Shown: positions 7,424-15,675 of the stretch, piece after piece
Layout of the letters: the number at the start of each line of letters is the position of its first letter
Numbering within the stretch: position 1 is the first letter of the stretch
Source of the DNA: Streptomyces sp. H39-S7
Lineage (GTDB): Bacteria; Actinomycetota; Actinomycetes; Streptomycetales; Streptomycetaceae
Assembly: GCF_027158205.1 (NCBI RefSeq)
Contig: NZ_JAPVLU010000022.1
Location: forward strand, 1 to 43,460
Direction of reading: 5' to 3'
Length of the DNA stretch: 43,460 nucleotides
Notes under the pieces: generated by a model
What the model was told of the DNA's origin: nothing
The model's input: the letters and a program-made list of their open reading frames with translations, nothing else
Databases searched by the model: none
Position numbers and translations under genes: made by a program

Positions 7424-8065
7424 GTGGAGCAACACAGCGCGCGCACAGGCACCAGGAACGGCATCAGGAACGACTCCGGGAACAATGGCGAGAACGCCGA
7501 AAAGGGCGGACCCCGGCTGCCCAGGCCCGCCCGCACCGCCACCAGCACGGTGGGGGGCTCGGTGGTCTACCGCTCGGCACAGCGCGGTGCGCTCGGCGCG
7601 CTGGGGCCCACCATCGCGGCGCTCGCCCGGGTCGTCCGGGTACCCCAGGTCCAGCCCAAGCTCACCGGCCTGGGGACGGGGCTGCTGATCGTCGTCGTCA
7701 CGGTGTCGGGCGGCGGGCTGGACGCCCTGCTCTTCGACGGTCCCGGTGTTCTGTTCGGACTGCTGTTCGTCGCGGTCTGCGTCACGGCGGCCCTGTACGT
7801 GCGGCCGTACGACCTGGTGGCGGCGCCGATCGCCGCCCCCATCGCGTTCGCCACCGCCATCGCGCTGACCGGCGACGACAACGGCGGTGGCTTCGTCGGC
7901 CACCTGCTCGGCATGTTCACCGGGCTGGCCCTGCTGACCGGCTGGCTCTACACCGGAACGCTGCTGGCCGCCGTGATCGTCGGCGTCAGAGCTTTGCGGC
8001 GCTCATGGCGGCGCCGACGATCCCCGCGTTGTTCTGCAGAGCTGCGGGGACGATCTCGGCGCTGA
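7424..8065 (+). CDS. DUF6542-type membrane protein
   Basis: A 213-residue protein with a polar N-terminus (1-80) followed by four hydrophobic segments at roughly 85-105, 108-127, 132-150 and 160-190, matching the actinobacterial DUF6542 membrane family. The function is unknown. The GTG start at 7424 has no good ribosome-binding site, but a TACTTT hexamer at 7412-7417 would put transcription start at about the GTG, so the mRNA may be leaderless. The 3' end overlaps convergent ppgK by 80 bases, and the last 25 or so residues are Arg-rich and may not be conserved. It is divergent from ychF. Confidence 0.75.
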   Translation: MEQHSARTGTRNGIRNDSGNNGENAEKGGPRLPRPARTATSTVGGSVVYRSAQRGALGALGPTIAALARVVRVPQVQPKLTGLGTGLLIVVVTVSGGGLDALLFDGPGVLFGLLFVAVCVTAALYVRPYDLVAAPIAAPIAFATAIALTGDDNGGGFVGHLLGMFTGLALLTGWLYTGTLLAAVIVGVRALRRSWRRRRSPRCSAELRGRSRR

Positions 8066-8723
8066 TCCCCTCGATCAGCGGCAGGAACTTCTCCGCCTTG
8101 CGGCTCACCCCGCCACCGATCACGAACAGCTCGGGCGAGAACAGCATCTCGACGTGGGCGAGGTACTTCGTCAGGCGGTGCGCCCAGTGCTCCCAGCTGA
8201 GGTCGTCGTCCTCGCGGGCCTTGACCGACGCGCGCTTCTCCGCGTCGTGGCCGTGCAGCTCCAGATGGCCCAGCTCGGTGTTGGGCAGCAGGTGCCCGTC
8301 GACGAAGACCGCGCTGCCGATGCCGGTGCCCAGCGTCAGCATGATCACCGTCCCGCCGCGGCCCCGGCCGGCGCCGAAGGTCATCTCGGCGACTCCGGCC
8401 GCGTCCGCGTCGTTCAGGACGGCCACCGGCATGCCCAGCCGGTCCGAGATCAGGGCGCGGGCGTCCGTGCCGATCCAGTTCGAGTCGACGTTGGCCGCCG
8501 TCCGGGTCACCCCGTCCACCACGACCCCGGGGAAGGTCACCCCCACCGGCCCCGACCAGCCGAAATGCTCCACGACCTGCTGGACGCCCTCCAGCACGGC
8601 GTCAGGGGTGGCCGGGTGCGGGGTGGACACCTTGCAGCGCACTTCCGCCAGATCGCCACGCTCCAGGTCGACCGGAGCGCCCTTGATGCCTGTCCCGCCG
8701 ATGTCAACGCCGAACACGTCCAT
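7986..8723 (-). CDS. ppgK: Polyphosphate glucokinase (ROK family)
   Basis: The 245-residue protein begins with the phosphate-binding DIGGTGIKG motif, has the catalytic NDADAAG segment and a LTLGTGIGS motif, and has the length and form of actinobacterial polyphosphate glucokinase, which phosphorylates glucose using polyphosphate or ATP. ATG 8723 begins MDVFGVDIGG as in homologs; 8732 is also possible. It lies 30 bases downstream of ispH on the same strand, with a palindrome at 8740-8757 between them that could be an operator for independent expression. Confidence 0.9.
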   Translation of the reverse strand: MDVFGVDIGGTGIKGAPVDLERGDLAEVRCKVSTPHPATPDAVLEGVQQVVEHFGWSGPVGVTFPGVVVDGVTRTAANVDSNWIGTDARALISDRLGMPVAVLNDADAAGVAEMTFGAGRGRGGTVIMLTLGTGIGSAVFVDGHLLPNTELGHLELHGHDAEKRASVKAREDDDLSWEHWAHRLTKYLAHVEMLFSPELFVIGGGVSRKAEKFLPLIEGISAEIVPAALQNNAGIVGAAMSAAKL

Positions 8724-8739
8724 GACCTCCACGCTAAGC

Positions 8740-8757
8740 GTGAACCGTTCGGTTCAC
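8740..8757. promoter_or_regulatory. Palindrome between ispH and ppgK
   Basis: GTGAACCG-TT-CGGTTCAC is a perfect inverted repeat with 8-bp arms. It overlaps the ispH stop codon (8754-8756) and ends 17 bases before the ppgK start. Its size and AACCG/CGGTT arms resemble TetR-family operators; a short terminator is the alternative. Function is inferred from sequence alone. Confidence 0.5.
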
Positions 8758-9740
8758 CCCCTGGCAGATGCCCCGGGGGCGGTCTCCGCACGCAGGTCGC
8801 GGCGCAATTCCTTCGGCAGCGAGAACACGATGCTCTCCTCCGCCGACCGCAGGATTTCCACATCGGCGAAGCCGCGCTCGGCCAGCCACTCCAGCACGCC
8901 CTCGACGAGGATCTCCGGGACGGAGGCGCCCGAGGTGACGCCGACCGTGGTCACGCCCTCCAGCCACGCCTCGTCGCACTCGTCGGCGAAGTCCACCAGG
9001 TACGAGGCCCGGGAGCCGGCCTGCAGGGCGACCTCGACCAGCCGGACGGAGTTCGACGAGTTCTTGGAGCCGACGACGATGACCAGTTCCGCCTCCGCGC
9101 CGATCTGCTTCACCGCGACCTGACGGTTCTGCGTGGCGTAACAGATGTCGTCGCTCGGGGGGCTGATCAGGTTGGGGAAGCGCTCCTTGAGGGCGTCGAC
9201 GGTCTCCATCGTCTCGTCGACGGAGAGCGTGGTCTGGGAGAGCCAGACGACCTTGCTCTCGTCGCGCACCTCCACGTTCGCCACGTCGGCCGGGCCGTCG
9301 ACGAGCGTCATGCGCTCCGGGGCCTCGCCCATGGTGCCGACGACCTCTTCATGGCCCTCATGGCCGATCAGCAGGATGTCGTAGTCCTCGTTCGCGAACC
9401 GGACGGCTTCCTTGTGCACCTTGGTGACCAGCGGGCACGTCGCGTCGATCGAGGCCAGGCTGCGCTGCGCGGCCTCCTCGTGGACGACCGGGGCGACGCC
9501 GTGCGCCGAGAAGATCACGATGGCGTTCTCGGGCACCTCCTCCGTCTCGTCGACAAAGATCGCGCCCTTCTTCTGCAGGGTCTGCACGACGTATTTGTTG
9601 TGGACGATCTCCTTGCGGACGTAGATCGGCGCTCCGTACTGCTCCAGTGCCTTCTCGACGGTGATCACAGCGCGGTCCACGCCTGCGCAGTATCCGCGGG
9701 GGGCTGCGAGCAGGACGCGTCGGGCAGTCGTAGCAGTCAT
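8754..9740 (-). CDS. ispH: 4-hydroxy-3-methylbut-2-enyl diphosphate reductase
   Basis: IspH (LytB) makes isopentenyl and dimethylallyl diphosphate in the last step of the MEP isoprenoid pathway. The 328-residue protein has the three cysteines that hold its iron-sulfur cluster: Cys18 in PRGYCAGV, one in DATCPLVTK near 102 and one in DDICYATQNRQ near 200. ATG 9740 gives MTATTARRVLLAAPRG; a possible ATG lies three codons upstream at 9749. A cis-prenyltransferase that uses its products lies at 39519-40280. It is divergent from the permease at 9887. Confidence 0.95.
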   Translation of the reverse strand: MTATTARRVLLAAPRGYCAGVDRAVITVEKALEQYGAPIYVRKEIVHNKYVVQTLQKKGAIFVDETEEVPENAIVIFSAHGVAPVVHEEAAQRSLASIDATCPLVTKVHKEAVRFANEDYDILLIGHEGHEEVVGTMGEAPERMTLVDGPADVANVEVRDESKVVWLSQTTLSVDETMETVDALKERFPNLISPPSDDICYATQNRQVAVKQIGAEAELVIVVGSKNSSNSVRLVEVALQAGSRASYLVDFADECDEAWLEGVTTVGVTSGASVPEILVEGVLEWLAERGFADVEILRSAEESIVFSLPKELRRDLRAETAPGASARG

Positions 9741-9780
9741 GTCAGCCATGGTACGGGGCGGCCGAGTGCTCCGAAGAAGG

Positions 9781-9840
9781 CTGTCCGGGGGTGACCGGGG
9801 GCTGTCCGGGGCTGTCCGGGCGTTACCCGGGCTTGTCCGG
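9781..9840 (+). repeat. Degenerate tandem repeat, about 10-11 bp units
   Basis: Six successive units related to CTGTCCGGGG fill this stretch, in the divergent spacer between ispH and the permease. The first, third and fourth units are the most alike; the fifth is the most changed. It could be a slipped-strand array or a set of protein-binding sites. No gene is seen in it. Confidence 0.6.
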
Positions 9841-9886
9841 CCGCGCTCCGCTCGTGGGCGCGACGCGCGTCGCGCAAGCTGGGCGC

Positions 9887-11269
9887 ATGAGCGCACCGAC
9901 CCCCGCTCCCCCGCCCGGCACGGCCCACGCCGAAGACGGCACCCTCAGACGCAGCCTCGGCCTGCGCGACCTCGTGGTCTACGGGCTGCTGTTCATCGCC
10001 CCCATGGCGCCCGTCGGGGTGTTCGGCGCGCTGGACGCCAGATCGCACGGGGCGGTCGCGCTCGTCTACGTGTTCGCGACGGCCGCGATGGCGTTCACCG
10101 CGTTCAGCTACGCGCAGATGGTGCGGGTCGTCCCGCAGGCCGGCTCGGTCTTCGCCTACGCGCGGGCCGGGCTCGGCGAGGGGCCCGGCTTCATCGCCGG
10201 CTGGATGGCGATGCTCGACTACCTGCTCATCCCCGCCGTGGCCTACCTCTTCTCCGGGATCGCGCTGCACGCGCTGGTCCCGTCGGTGTCCCAGTGGGTG
10301 TGGACGACGATCGCGGTCGTGGTGACGACCGGCCTCAACCTGTGGGGCGTGCGGGCCGCGGCGAAGGTCGGCTTCCTCGTGCTGGCGCTGGAGATCGTGG
10401 TGCTGCTGGTCTTCGTGGTGTCCGCGGTCGTGGTGCTCGGCACGGACGGCGCGCAGCGCGGCTGGGCCTCGCCCTTCACCGGGCAGGGCGCGTTCTCGCT
10501 GGGGGCGGTGCTGGGCGCGGTGTCCGTGGCGGTGCTGTCGTATCTGGGGTTCGACGCCATCGCCTCCTTCGCCGAGGAGGTGGTGGGCGGCTCGGCGAAG
10601 GTGGCGCGGGCCGTCCTGTTCTGCCTCCTCATGGCGGGTGTGCTGTTCATCGCGCAGACGTACCTGGCGGCGCTGCTCGCCCCGATGTCCGCGGCCGAGC
10701 TGGCCGCGAAGCCGGCCGGGCAGGGTTCCGCCTTCTACGACACGGTGGACTCGGCCGTCGGGGGGTGGCTGCACGACCTCGTCGCCGCCAGCAAGGCCAT
10801 CGGCGCCGCCTTCGCCGCCCTCGCCGGGCAGGCCGCGGCGGGCAGGCTGCTCTTCGCGATGGCCCGCGACCGGCGGCTGCCGGGGCCGCTGGCCCGGGTC
10901 GACGCACGCAGCGGGGTGCCCCGGCGGGCGCTGCTGCTCGCGGCGGTCGTCACGCTGGTCGCCGCGGTCTGGGCGGCCCGCCGCGACGACGGCCTGGACC
11001 GGCTGGTCTCGGTCGTCGACATCGGCGCGCTCACGGCGTTCTCGCTGCTGCACCTGTCGGTCGTCGGCTGGTTCGCCGTGCGCCGCCGGGAGGGACCGCC
11101 CGACGTGCTGCGCCACATCGTCGCGCCGCTGCTGGGCCTCGCGATCACCGTCGCCGTGATCGTCGAGGCCGCGGGCTCCGCCCAGGTGGTCGGGGCGGTC
11201 TGGCTGGCCGCGGGGCTGATCGTGCTGGCTGCCCAGCTCTCCCGGCGGCGGACGGCGACCGGCCTGTAG
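9887..11269 (+). CDS. Amino acid permease, APC superfamily
   Basis: The 460-residue protein starts at ATG 9887 with a short polar N-terminus, then enters the first membrane helix at LRDLVVYGLLFIAPMAPVG, typical of APC transporters, which have about 12 helices. The conserved TAFSYAQM segment and the FDAIASFAEE motif in the middle match amino acid/polyamine antiporters. It is an inner-membrane protein; substrate cannot be told from sequence. It stands alone, divergent from ispH and 119 bases upstream of xseA. Confidence 0.85.
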   Translation: MSAPTPAPPPGTAHAEDGTLRRSLGLRDLVVYGLLFIAPMAPVGVFGALDARSHGAVALVYVFATAAMAFTAFSYAQMVRVVPQAGSVFAYARAGLGEGPGFIAGWMAMLDYLLIPAVAYLFSGIALHALVPSVSQWVWTTIAVVVTTGLNLWGVRAAAKVGFLVLALEIVVLLVFVVSAVVVLGTDGAQRGWASPFTGQGAFSLGAVLGAVSVAVLSYLGFDAIASFAEEVVGGSAKVARAVLFCLLMAGVLFIAQTYLAALLAPMSAAELAAKPAGQGSAFYDTVDSAVGGWLHDLVAASKAIGAAFAALAGQAAAGRLLFAMARDRRLPGPLARVDARSGVPRRALLLAAVVTLVAAVWAARRDDGLDRLVSVVDIGALTAFSLLHLSVVGWFAVRRREGPPDVLRHIVAPLLGLAITVAVIVEAAGSAQVVGAVWLAAGLIVLAAQLSRRRTATGL

Positions 11270-11388
11270 CCCGGAGCCCCGTAGCGCGGAGCCCGGGACG
11301 CGCACGGCCGGCAGCACGGGCGGAAGCGCGGCTGGAAGCATGGGCGGAAGCCGATCCCGCTGTCGGCGGTGGCCGATACGCTCGGGAC

Positions 11389-12615
11389 ATGGCTCTGAGT
11401 ACGTCGGCGGATACGCCGATCCCCGTCGGCGAGGTGTCACGGCTGATCGGCGGGTGGGTGGACCGGCTCGGCGCCGTCTGGGTGGAGGGGCAGATCACCC
11501 AGCTGTCGCGGCGGCCGGGCGCGGGCGTGGTGTTCCTGACGCTGCGCGACCCGTCGCACGATGTGTCGATCTCGGTGACGTGCTTCCGGGCGGTCTTCGA
11601 CCAGATCGCCGACGTGGTCGGGGAGGGCGCCCGCGTCGTGCTGTTCGCCAAACCCGAGTGGTATGGGCCGCGCGGGCAGCTGTCGCTGCGCGCGACGGAG
11701 ATCCGGCCGGTCGGCGTCGGTGAGCTGCTGGCGAGGCTGGAGCAGTTGAAGAGGTCGCTGGCGGCGGAGGGGCTGTTCGCGCTGGACCGCAAGCGCCCGC
11801 TGCCCTTCCTGCCGCAGTGCATCGGGCTGGTGACTGGCCGCGCCTCGGCGGCCGAGCGCGACGTGCTGGAGAACGCGCGGCTGCGCTGGCCCGCCGTCCG
11901 CTTCGCGGTGCGCAACGTGCCGGTGCAGGGCGCGCAGGCGGTGCCCCGGGTGGTGGAGGCGGTGCGCGAGCTGGACGCGCGCCCCGAGGTCGACGTGATC
12001 ATCATCGCTCGCGGCGGCGGCAGCGTGGAGGACCTGCTGCCGTTCTCCGACGAGCAGCTGGTGCGGGCGGTGGCCGCGTGCGTCACCCCGGTCGTGTCGG
12101 CGATCGGGCACGAGCCCGACTCGCCGCTGCTGGACCTGGTGGCGGACCTGCGCGCCTCGACCCCGACGGATGCGGCGAAGCGCGTGGTGCCGGACGTGGG
12201 CGAGGAGCTGACGCGGGTGGAGCATGTGGGGCAGCGGGCGCTGCGGGTGGTGACCGGCCTGCTCGACCGTGAGCAGCGCGGTCTCGACGCGGCGCTCAGC
12301 CGACCGTCGATGGCCCGGCCGCACACGATGGTCGAGCAGCGCGAGGAACAGGTCGACGCGCTGCTGGAACGCAGCCGCCGGACGCTGCGGCATCTGCTGG
12401 ACCGGGCGGAGGGCGAGCTGGAGCACACCCGGGCGCGGGTGGTGGCCCTCTCCCCCGCCGCGACCCTGCAGCGCGGCTACGCGGTGCTGCAGCGTGAGGA
12501 CGGTTCCGTGGTGCGCGGCCCCGACGACGTGGCGGCGGACGAGGAGTTGCGGGCCCGGGTCGCCGACGGTGCGTTCCTGGTGAAGGTCACCGGCCCTGTC
12601 GTACCTCCCGCCTAG
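11389..12615 (+). CDS. xseA: Exodeoxyribonuclease VII large subunit
   Basis: The 408-residue protein has the N-terminal OB-fold (GAVWVEGQITQLSRR, about 25-110), the central catalytic domain with LVTGRASAAERDV, DVIIIARGGGS and SAIGHEPDSPLLD, and a long helical C-terminal region rich in Arg/Glu/Leu. With XseB it degrades single-stranded DNA in both directions. The ATG at 11389 follows a spacer rich in GGGCGGAAGC-like copies. xseB begins 9 bases after its stop, so the two form an operon. Confidence 0.95.
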   Translation: MALSTSADTPIPVGEVSRLIGGWVDRLGAVWVEGQITQLSRRPGAGVVFLTLRDPSHDVSISVTCFRAVFDQIADVVGEGARVVLFAKPEWYGPRGQLSLRATEIRPVGVGELLARLEQLKRSLAAEGLFALDRKRPLPFLPQCIGLVTGRASAAERDVLENARLRWPAVRFAVRNVPVQGAQAVPRVVEAVRELDARPEVDVIIIARGGGSVEDLLPFSDEQLVRAVAACVTPVVSAIGHEPDSPLLDLVADLRASTPTDAAKRVVPDVGEELTRVEHVGQRALRVVTGLLDREQRGLDAALSRPSMARPHTMVEQREEQVDALLERSRRTLRHLLDRAEGELEHTRARVVALSPAATLQRGYAVLQREDGSVVRGPDDVAADEELRARVADGAFLVKVTGPVVPPA

Positions 12616-12624
12616 GCTGGGGCC

Positions 12625-12846
12625 ATGGCAGAACAGGACACGCTGGGATACGAGCAGGCCCGGGACGAGCTCGTCGACGTCGTGCGGCGGCTGGAGGCCG
12701 GCGGCTCGACGCTGGAGGAGTCGCTGGCGCTCTGGGAGCGCGGCGAGGAGCTCGCGCGGGTGTGCCGGCGCTGGCTGGAAGGGGCGCGGGCGCGGCTGGA
12801 CGCGGCGCTGGCCGAGGAGCCCGACGAGGAGACCGCCGCCGAGTGA
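12625..12846 (+). CDS. xseB: Exodeoxyribonuclease VII small subunit
   Basis: At 73 residues this is the usual size of XseB. It starts GYEQARDELVDVVRRLEAGG and has the family LEESLALWERGEEL motif, followed by an acidic tail. Several XseB helices bind the C-terminal region of XseA to form the active enzyme. It lies 9 bases downstream of xseA. Confidence 0.95.
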   Translation: MAEQDTLGYEQARDELVDVVRRLEAGGSTLEESLALWERGEELARVCRRWLEGARARLDAALAEEPDEETAAE

Positions 12847-12918
12847 CGGGGCGGGGCGGCTGGGCACGGGCCGGGGCCGTCAGGTGACCGGTCGAGGATC
12901 GGTGGAACACACCTCGAT

Positions 12919-12932
12919 GTGACGAGCGTCAC
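12919..12932. promoter_or_regulatory. Perfect Crp-type box upstream of the nitroreductase
   Basis: GTGACG-AG-CGTCAC is a perfect 14-bp palindrome with 6-bp arms. It also fits the published Streptomyces Crp motif GTG(N)6GNCAC exactly. It lies 98 bases before the nitroreductase start, a normal operator position. The binding protein is inferred. Confidence 0.5.
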
Positions 12933-13029
12933 TCCTGCCTCAGGAATTGTTGAACTTTCACACAGGTTGATGGGAGTGTTCGCGACGTGCCCGACCGGCG
13001 CAAATGCCACGATTCCCTAAGAGGTTCCT

Positions 13030-13626
13030 ATGACTCTCGTACTCGACGCTGCCGCCCAGGACCTGCTCTTCCGTGAGGCCCGCACGGCCAACACCTTCAC
13101 CGACGAGCCGGTGACCGACGAGCAGATCCAGGCGATCTACGACCTCGTCAAGTACGCGCCGACCGCGTTCAACCAGCAGCCGCTGCGTATCGTCCTGGTG
13201 CGTTCCGCCGAGGGCCGCGAGCGCCTCGTGAAGCACATGGCCGAGGGCAACCAGCCGAAGACCTCCGGCGCCCCGCTGGTCGCGATCCTCGCCGCGGACA
13301 ACGAGTTCCACGAGGAGCTGCCGACGCAGTTCCCGCACTTCCCGCAGGCGAAGGACCTCTTCTTCTCCGAGCGCGCCGTGCGCGAGCAGGCCGCCACCCT
13401 CAACGGGTCGCTGCAGGCCGGCTACTTCATCCTCGGCATCCGCGCCGCCGGCCTGGCCGCCGGCCCGATGACCGGCTTCGACGCCGCGGGCATCGACAAG
13501 GAGTTCTTCCCGGAGGGTGACCACTCGGTCCTCGCCGTCGTGAACATCGGCAAGCCCGGCACCGACTCCTGGTTCCCGACCCGCAGCCCCCGCCTGGCCT
13601 ACGACGAGGTCGTCACGACCGTCTGA
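13030..13626 (+). CDS. Nitroreductase family protein, RutE/HadB-like
   Basis: The 198-residue protein matches the malonic-semialdehyde-reductase branch of the nitroreductase family: an N-terminal LFREARTANTF, the FMN-contact-like segment YAPTAFNQQPLR near 47-58, and a C-terminal IGKPG...RSPRLAYDEVV. Related enzymes are NAD(P)H-dependent flavoproteins reducing malonic semialdehyde or similar compounds. There is no rut operon around it, so the physiological substrate is open. The ATG has AGAGG 7-11 bases upstream. A Crp-type palindrome lies upstream and a strong terminator follows. Confidence 0.85.
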   Translation: MTLVLDAAAQDLLFREARTANTFTDEPVTDEQIQAIYDLVKYAPTAFNQQPLRIVLVRSAEGRERLVKHMAEGNQPKTSGAPLVAILAADNEFHEELPTQFPHFPQAKDLFFSERAVREQAATLNGSLQAGYFILGIRAAGLAAGPMTGFDAAGIDKEFFPEGDHSVLAVVNIGKPGTDSWFPTRSPRLAYDEVVTTV

Positions 13627-13643
13627 TCCGCCCCGCACACTCC

Positions 13644-13681
13644 CGAACGCCGGGCGCCCCTCACGGGCGGCCCGGCGTTCG
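13644..13681. terminator. Terminator after the nitroreductase gene
   Basis: A perfect 12-bp stem (13644-13655 with 13670-13681) has an inner GCCCC/GGGC extension and a short loop. It lies 18 bases after the stop codon, between two convergent genes, and may act in both directions. The next 90 bases contain several spaced CGGAAG repeats and no gene. Confidence 0.8.
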
Positions 13682-13773
13682 TGCGTCCGGAGACCTCGTA
13701 CGTCCGGAAGCCTCGCGCGCCGGGACGCCGCTCGGAAGCCGGCCGCTCGGAAGGGCGCCGTTCGGAAGGTTCC

Positions 13774-14319
13774 TCAGGACGCCTTGAGCGCGGCCGCCAG
13801 TTCGGCGAGCTGCTCGTCGGGCGCGGTCCCGGTGATCATCGTGGTGACGCCCTTCTCCACCCGCACCAGCGCGTTGTACTTCGGGCCCTTGTACCGGTCC
13901 CACGGCACCCCGGCGACGGTGACCGTGACGTTCCCGTCCCGCACCGCCCGCTTGCTCTTCGCCGCGATGAACTTCGCCGACGGGCCGTTGCCCTGCTCGA
14001 CGGCCGCGTACTCGTCCTGCGGGTCGACGAAGCCCAGGTGCCATTCGATGGCCGTGGCGTCCTTGGCGTCGTACGTGACCGTCGTCGCGCGCCAGTCCTT
14101 GCCGAGCCCCTCGGGCGCGGCCACCGGGAAGGGCGCGTCGCGCCGTGCCTGGCTCAGCTCGGCCTGGAAGCCGATGGGCTTGACCGGGTCCGCGTCGGAG
14201 TCGTGCGGGATGAACACGTAGATGACCGCGACGACGACGCCGAGCACCGCCATCGAGAGCAGCAGGTCCCACAGGGTCTGATTGCCACGCTTGTTTGCCA
14301 CGCTCCTATGGTCCCCCAT
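13774..14319 (-). CDS. DUF4245 domain protein, single membrane anchor
   Basis: A 181-residue protein with one N-terminal membrane helix (about 17-36, LLLSMAVLGVVVAVIYVFI) and an extracytoplasmic domain of the DUF4245 type. The function is unknown. It is divergently placed next to glpX, an arrangement I recall as common in Streptomyces. The start is uncertain: ATG 14319 has no clear ribosome-binding site, while GTG 14301 has AGGAG immediately upstream but with very short spacing. The stop is followed by repeats and a convergent terminator. Confidence 0.8.
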   Translation of the reverse strand: MGDHRSVANKRGNQTLWDLLLSMAVLGVVVAVIYVFIPHDSDADPVKPIGFQAELSQARRDAPFPVAAPEGLGKDWRATTVTYDAKDATAIEWHLGFVDPQDEYAAVEQGNGPSAKFIAAKSKRAVRDGNVTVTVAGVPWDRYKGPKYNALVRVEKGVTTMITGTAPDEQLAELAAALKAS

Positions 14320-14521
14320 GCCGGCGGTCGCTCCGGCCCGGGGGTCGGGGGTCGGGGGTCGGTCGGGCCGGGGGTCGTCGGCGGGCCCCTGTCCGGTGAC
14401 CGACCGCTCCGGCCCGGGGCACGCCGCTCATGTGACGGGCGCCCTGCTCATCCTCGCGACGAACCGATAAGGTCACAGCACCCTCTTTTCCGGCCGTCCT
14501 CGTACAGAAAGGTGCGCTGTG

Positions 14522-15553
14522 ATGACCGAACAGCATTTGCCGCCCCAGCTCGAAGTGAGTCCCGAGGCCCCTGATCGCAACCTTGCCCTGGAACTCGTCC
14601 GGGTGACCGAGGCCGCCGCCATGGCCGCCGGTCGCTGGGTCGGCCGCGGTGACAAGAACGGCGCGGACGGCGCCGCGGTGAAGGCGATGCGCACGCTCGT
14701 CTCCACCGTCTCGATGAACGGCGTCGTCGTCATCGGTGAGGGCGAGAAGGACGACGCCCCCATGCTCTACAACGGCGAACGGATCGGCGACGGCACCGGC
14801 GCGGAGTGCGACGTCGCCGTGGACCCCGTCGACGGGACGACACTCACCGCCAAGGGCATGTCCAACGCGGTGGCCGTGCTCGCCGTGGCGGACCGCGGCA
14901 CGATGTACGACCCGTCGGCCGTGTTCTACATGGACAAGCTGGTCACCGGCCCCGAGGCCGCCGACTACGTCGACATCATGGCGCCCGCGTCGGTGAACAT
15001 CCGCCGGGTCGCCAAGGCCAAGCACAGCGCGCCCGAGGACGTCACCGTCATGATCCTCGACCGGCCGCGCCACGACGGGCTGGTCAAGGAGATCCGGGAG
15101 ACCGGCGCACGGATCAAGTTCATCGCCGACGGCGATGTCGCGGGCGCCATCATGGCCGTGCGCGACGGCACCGGCGTGGACATGCTCATGGGCATCGGCG
15201 GAACGCCGGAAGGCATCATCGCCGCCTGCGCGATCAAGTGTCTCGGCGGCACGATCCAGGGGCGGCTGTGGCCGAAGGACGACGCCGAGCGCCAGCGGGC
15301 GATCGACGCGGGCCACGACCTGGACCGCGTGCTGCACACCAACGACCTGGTCAGCGGGGAGAACGTGTTCTTCGTGGCGACCGGCATCACGGACGGCGAG
15401 CTGCTCCAGGGCGTCCGCTACCGCGCCGAGACCGCCACCACCGAATCACTGGTGGTGCGCTCCAAGTCCGGCACGATCCGGCAGATCTCCTCGACGCACC
15501 GGCTGTCGAAGCTGCGCGCGTACAGTGCGATCGACTTCGACCGCGCGCGCTGA
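14522..15553 (+). CDS. glpX: Fructose-1,6-bisphosphatase class II
   Basis: GlpX hydrolyses fructose 1,6-bisphosphate in gluconeogenesis. The 343-residue protein carries the metal-binding GEGEKDDAPMLYNGE segment near 76-90 and DPVDGTT at about 101-107, plus GIGGTPEG. No class I enzyme is seen in the window, and actinobacteria generally rely on GlpX. ATG 14522 has GAAAGG 8-13 bases upstream; the GTG at 14519 is immediately before it. The gene ends before a very strong bidirectional terminator shared with the convergent wbl gene. Confidence 0.95.
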   Translation: MTEQHLPPQLEVSPEAPDRNLALELVRVTEAAAMAAGRWVGRGDKNGADGAAVKAMRTLVSTVSMNGVVVIGEGEKDDAPMLYNGERIGDGTGAECDVAVDPVDGTTLTAKGMSNAVAVLAVADRGTMYDPSAVFYMDKLVTGPEAADYVDIMAPASVNIRRVAKAKHSAPEDVTVMILDRPRHDGLVKEIRETGARIKFIADGDVAGAIMAVRDGTGVDMLMGIGGTPEGIIAACAIKCLGGTIQGRLWPKDDAERQRAIDAGHDLDRVLHTNDLVSGENVFFVATGITDGELLQGVRYRAETATTESLVVRSKSGTIRQISSTHRLSKLRAYSAIDFDRAR

Positions 15554-15608
15554 CACCCCTGACACACCCCTGATTCGCCACTGAGCGCCCTGGGCAGGCG
15601 CGAAGACG

Positions 15609-15675
15609 GCTGAGCATGCCAACGGGCCGGGCCCGCCGACTGACGCGGCGGACCCGGCCCGTTGGCATGCTCAGC
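15609..15675. terminator. Very long bidirectional terminator between glpX and wbl
   Basis: Bases 15609-15631 and 15653-15675 form a perfect 23-bp inverted repeat, with a further 6 bp (15633-15638 with 15646-15651) inside. The right arm contains the stop codon of the wbl gene (15671-15673). It lies 55 bases after the glpX stop. Stems this long and perfect are uncommon even for Streptomyces terminators. Confidence 0.88.

Noticed and set aside
9661..11388. Plus-strand frame continuing upstream of xseA for over 500 codons
   Set aside because: The same DNA is coding for the APC permease in another frame with proper membrane helices; only the part from 11389 encodes XseA.
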